Source: Candidatus Hydrogenedentota bacterium (lineage in GTDB: Bacteria; Hydrogenedentota; Hydrogenedentia; Hydrogenedentiales; CAITNO01). Taken from it: 16,136 nucleotides of DNA. Below are positions 14,376-16,136 of this stretch, one piece after another. The stretch is from NCBI GenBank assembly GCA_903922535.1, contig CAIXUF010001280.1:1-16136 (forward strand), given 5' to 3'. Made by a program: the position numbers and the translations under genes. The first letter of the stretch is position 1; the number at the start of each line of letters is the position of its first letter. Below the pieces are notes generated by a model. It made no database searches and was not told the origin of the DNA. It saw nothing but the letters and a program-made list of their open reading frames with translations.

Positions 14376-16136
14376 TTAGTGAAACACGGCGAATTCCCAA
14401 AGCGAATAGCCAAAGGGAGTGCCGCGTTCTGTTCCGTGCATACGGACCCAGCGCGCGGACGTCGGCGTGAAACGGAGGGTTTCGGTCCCGCCGGGGCCTT
14501 CGTCCGTGTCATAGACACGCTTCCATTTCTCGCCGTCGGTGGAAACTTGAATCTCATAGGATTTGGCGGAGGCGGCCTCCCAAGCCAGTTCGACGCCGGA
14601 AATTGTCTGCGTTTCGCCGAGATCCACGGTGATCCATTGCGGGTCGCTGAACTCGCTCGACCAGCGCGTGGCGCGGCTGCCGTCCACGGCAAACTCGGCG
14701 CGGTAGGTCTGGCCGTCCAGGACCAGCACCGAGGACGCTTCGACCGGCCGTCCTTCGGCGAGATTACGGCGCGCCTCGCGCTGCTCCCCGGTCAGCACGG
14801 CAAAGTCGCGCAGGCTGCGGACCGCTTCGGCAGGCGTGGCGGACAGGGCGGCCTCGGCCTGGTAGTCGCCCGCCTGTTCAGGGATGGCGACGCTGAACGC
14901 CAGACGGGAGGAACCAAGCCCCGCGACTTCAGCATGAAGCGTTTGCTCCAAGACCACGTTTTCACCGTGCACGATCCGGAAAACAACGTCGCCCCTCCAT
15001 GCTTCATCCAAATCGTTGATGACGATGACCGGGAACTCCTGATTCTTGCCGGGGAGACAGTCTTCGGCCCAGGCGTCGATCATCAGCCCGACCGGCGCAA
15101 AGGCGTCGCGGACATACTTGTAGAATTCCGGTTCCCACGTGAGGCTCTTCACGTCGAGCCAGTGGTCGCTCGTCTGGCCGTCTGGCCGTGAATAGCCGAG
15201 CGTGGTGAAGTGCACCACCGCCGCGGCCGTGCGGTGGCTGCGCCAGAATTCGGTTTCGGCGGCGTTGTAGCGCGCGCAGAGATGGCGGCGCTGTTCCGTG
15301 GTCGAGTTGGGCCCCAGCAGATTCTTGTAGAGGTCCGTGGTTAGTGTGGTCGGCGTGCCGTCGCGATTCAGCCAGAGCCAGCCGTATTCATTGATGATGA
15401 CGCCGTGCCCGTCGCCGTCTTTTCCCCACGGTGCGGGGTCGGCTTTCGCCAGGTCGCACAGCTTAAACAGCCTGTTGATGAAGTGGTAAGGGTGCTGTTC
15501 CAGCACGTCGCCCGCCTGCGCGGGGGGCATGTAGCTGTTGTCCCAGGGCCGATTCGACATGTCCAGGCCGCGAACCTTGGCAATCGCGGGACCGGTTTCG
15601 TCCGAGGTCGTCTCGTTGTTCGCGTCCCAGACCGCGAGGCAGGGATGATTCCAGCGCTCGCGCATCCACTCGGCGTACTCCTGCGCCAGTTCGTCCGCTT
15701 TCAGGCCTTTGGGCCAGGTGTTCCAGCCGCCCCCGCCAAACCAGATCGGAAATTCGTCCTGAATCAGGATGCCTTCCTCGTCGGCGATGCGGTACCACGC
15801 CTCGGGCGGGAACCCGATGCAGTAGCGCAGGCAGTTCCAGTGCATGTCCTTAATGCGCTGGTGCAGCAGCCGCACCCAGCTTTCCGTCCACGGCAGCGTG
15901 CCGCAGTCGGGGTCTTCCAGGAAACGGTAGAGCGTGATGTTGCTGCCGCGCATGAAATAGGGCTTGCCGTTCAACAGCGCTTTGCCTGTCGCCGGGTCGA
16001 ATTTGAACTCGCGCATGCCAAAGCGTGTCGTGAACGCGTCGCCCGGAGTGCAAACGGTCAATTCGTACAAGAAAGGGTCTTCCGGCGACCACAGTCGGCA
16101 GTCGGCAACGGGCACGGTGAGGTCGAGTACCTGCTC
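14376..16136 (-). CDS. GH2 glycoside hydrolase with C-terminal discoidin/CBM32-like domain (5' end outside window)
   Basis: 586 residues are visible and the frame is open at the right edge, so the N-terminal sugar-binding domain and start are missing. The visible part begins at the end of the Ig-like domain (CRLWSPEDPFLYELTV), then enters the TIM barrel at LLNGKPYFMRGSN. The predicted acid/base is the Glu of VWDANNETTS (codon 15612-15614), and the nucleophile is probably the Glu of GVIINEYGW (codon 15387-15389). After an intervening Ig-like part, the last ~130 residues form an F5/8 type C module: LAEGRPVEASSV, FAVDGSRATRWSSEFSDPQWITVDLG and YEIQVSTDGEKW. Such enzymes remove beta-linked sugars from polysaccharides, and the tail would bind glycan. 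Substrate (galactose, mannose, glucuronate or other) is not readable. Export cannot be judged without the N-terminus. It ends 77 bases before dprE1 and probably is not part of that unit. Confidence 0.92.
   Translation of the reverse strand, partial: EQVLDLTVPVADCRLWSPEDPFLYELTVCTPGDAFTTRFGMREFKFDPATGKALLNGKPYFMRGSNITLYRFLEDPDCGTLPWTESWVRLLHQRIKDMHWNCLRYCIGFPPEAWYRIADEEGILIQDEFPIWFGGGGWNTWPKGLKADELAQEYAEWMRERWNHPCLAVWDANNETTSDETGPAIAKVRGLDMSNRPWDNSYMPPAQAGDVLEQHPYHFINRLFKLCDLAKADPAPWGKDGDGHGVIINEYGWLWLNRDGTPTTLTTDLYKNLLGPNSTTEQRRHLCARYNAAETEFWRSHRTAAAVVHFTTLGYSRPDGQTSDHWLDVKSLTWEPEFYKYVRDAFAPVGLMIDAWAEDCLPGKNQEFPVIVINDLDEAWRGDVVFRIVHGENVVLEQTLHAEVAGLGSSRLAFSVAIPEQAGDYQAEAALSATPAEAVRSLRDFAVLTGEQREARRNLAEGRPVEASSVLVLDGQTYRAEFAVDGSRATRWSSEFSDPQWITVDLGETQTISGVELAWEAASAKSYEIQVSTDGEKWKRVYDTDEGPGGTETLRFTPTSARWVRMHGTERGTPFGYSLWEFAVFH

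Overview
The window is mostly high-GC bacterial DNA, densely packed with genes and mostly coded on the minus strand. The gene content (a cytoplasmic GH38 alpha-mannosidase, a GH2 enzyme with a C-terminal discoidin domain, a DUF1015 protein, a DprE1/DprE2/UbiA set and GC-rich palindromic repeats) suggests a diderm, polysaccharide-using bacterium of a poorly cultivated lineage, perhaps of the Hydrogenedentota/Planctomycetota kind. No rRNA or other taxonomic marker is present, so this placement is inference only. I saw no tRNA, rRNA or CRISPR array.

Region 1-1631 (minus strand) looks foreign to the rest, with visibly lower GC and more mixed codon use. It holds a NYN-domain (PIN-like) predicted RNase with a Cys4 insertion, followed three bases later by a NACHT-type STAND ATPase that runs off the left edge. 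This putative effector-plus-switch pair is the best candidate for an undescribed, defence-like system. Region 1832-4984 (minus) is a complete GH38 alpha-mannosidase.

Region 4985-6750 is an accessory patch. It contains a BRO-N/DinD-like gene on the plus strand, broken by two compensating single-base frame lesions, and a type II toxin-antitoxin pair (BrnT toxin, ribbon-helix-helix antitoxin) on the minus strand. The toxin appears to have a leaderless promoter overlapped by a palindromic operator.

Region 6872-9462 has a DUF1015 gene (plus) converging on a class I/II aminotransferase (minus). Between the aminotransferase and the next gene cluster, a 545-base gap carries the aminotransferase promoter and a striking nested inverted repeat (9732-9927).

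Region 10008-14298 is one minus-strand transcription unit in the order dprE1, dprE2, a UbiA-type phosphoribosyl-polyprenyl-phosphate synthase, a small unknown gene and rmlA. The first three enzymes make polyprenyl-phosphoryl-D-arabinose from phosphoribosyl diphosphate and polyprenyl phosphate. RmlA makes dTDP-glucose, the entry to dTDP-rhamnose and related sugars. Together they point to synthesis of an arabinose-containing envelope glycan. A promoter lies in the 77-base gap before dprE1. Upstream of it (14376 to the right edge) is the 3' part of a GH2 glycoside hydrolase with a discoidin/CBM32-like tail. Long open frames antisense to these genes are by-products of the high GC content and are not annotated.
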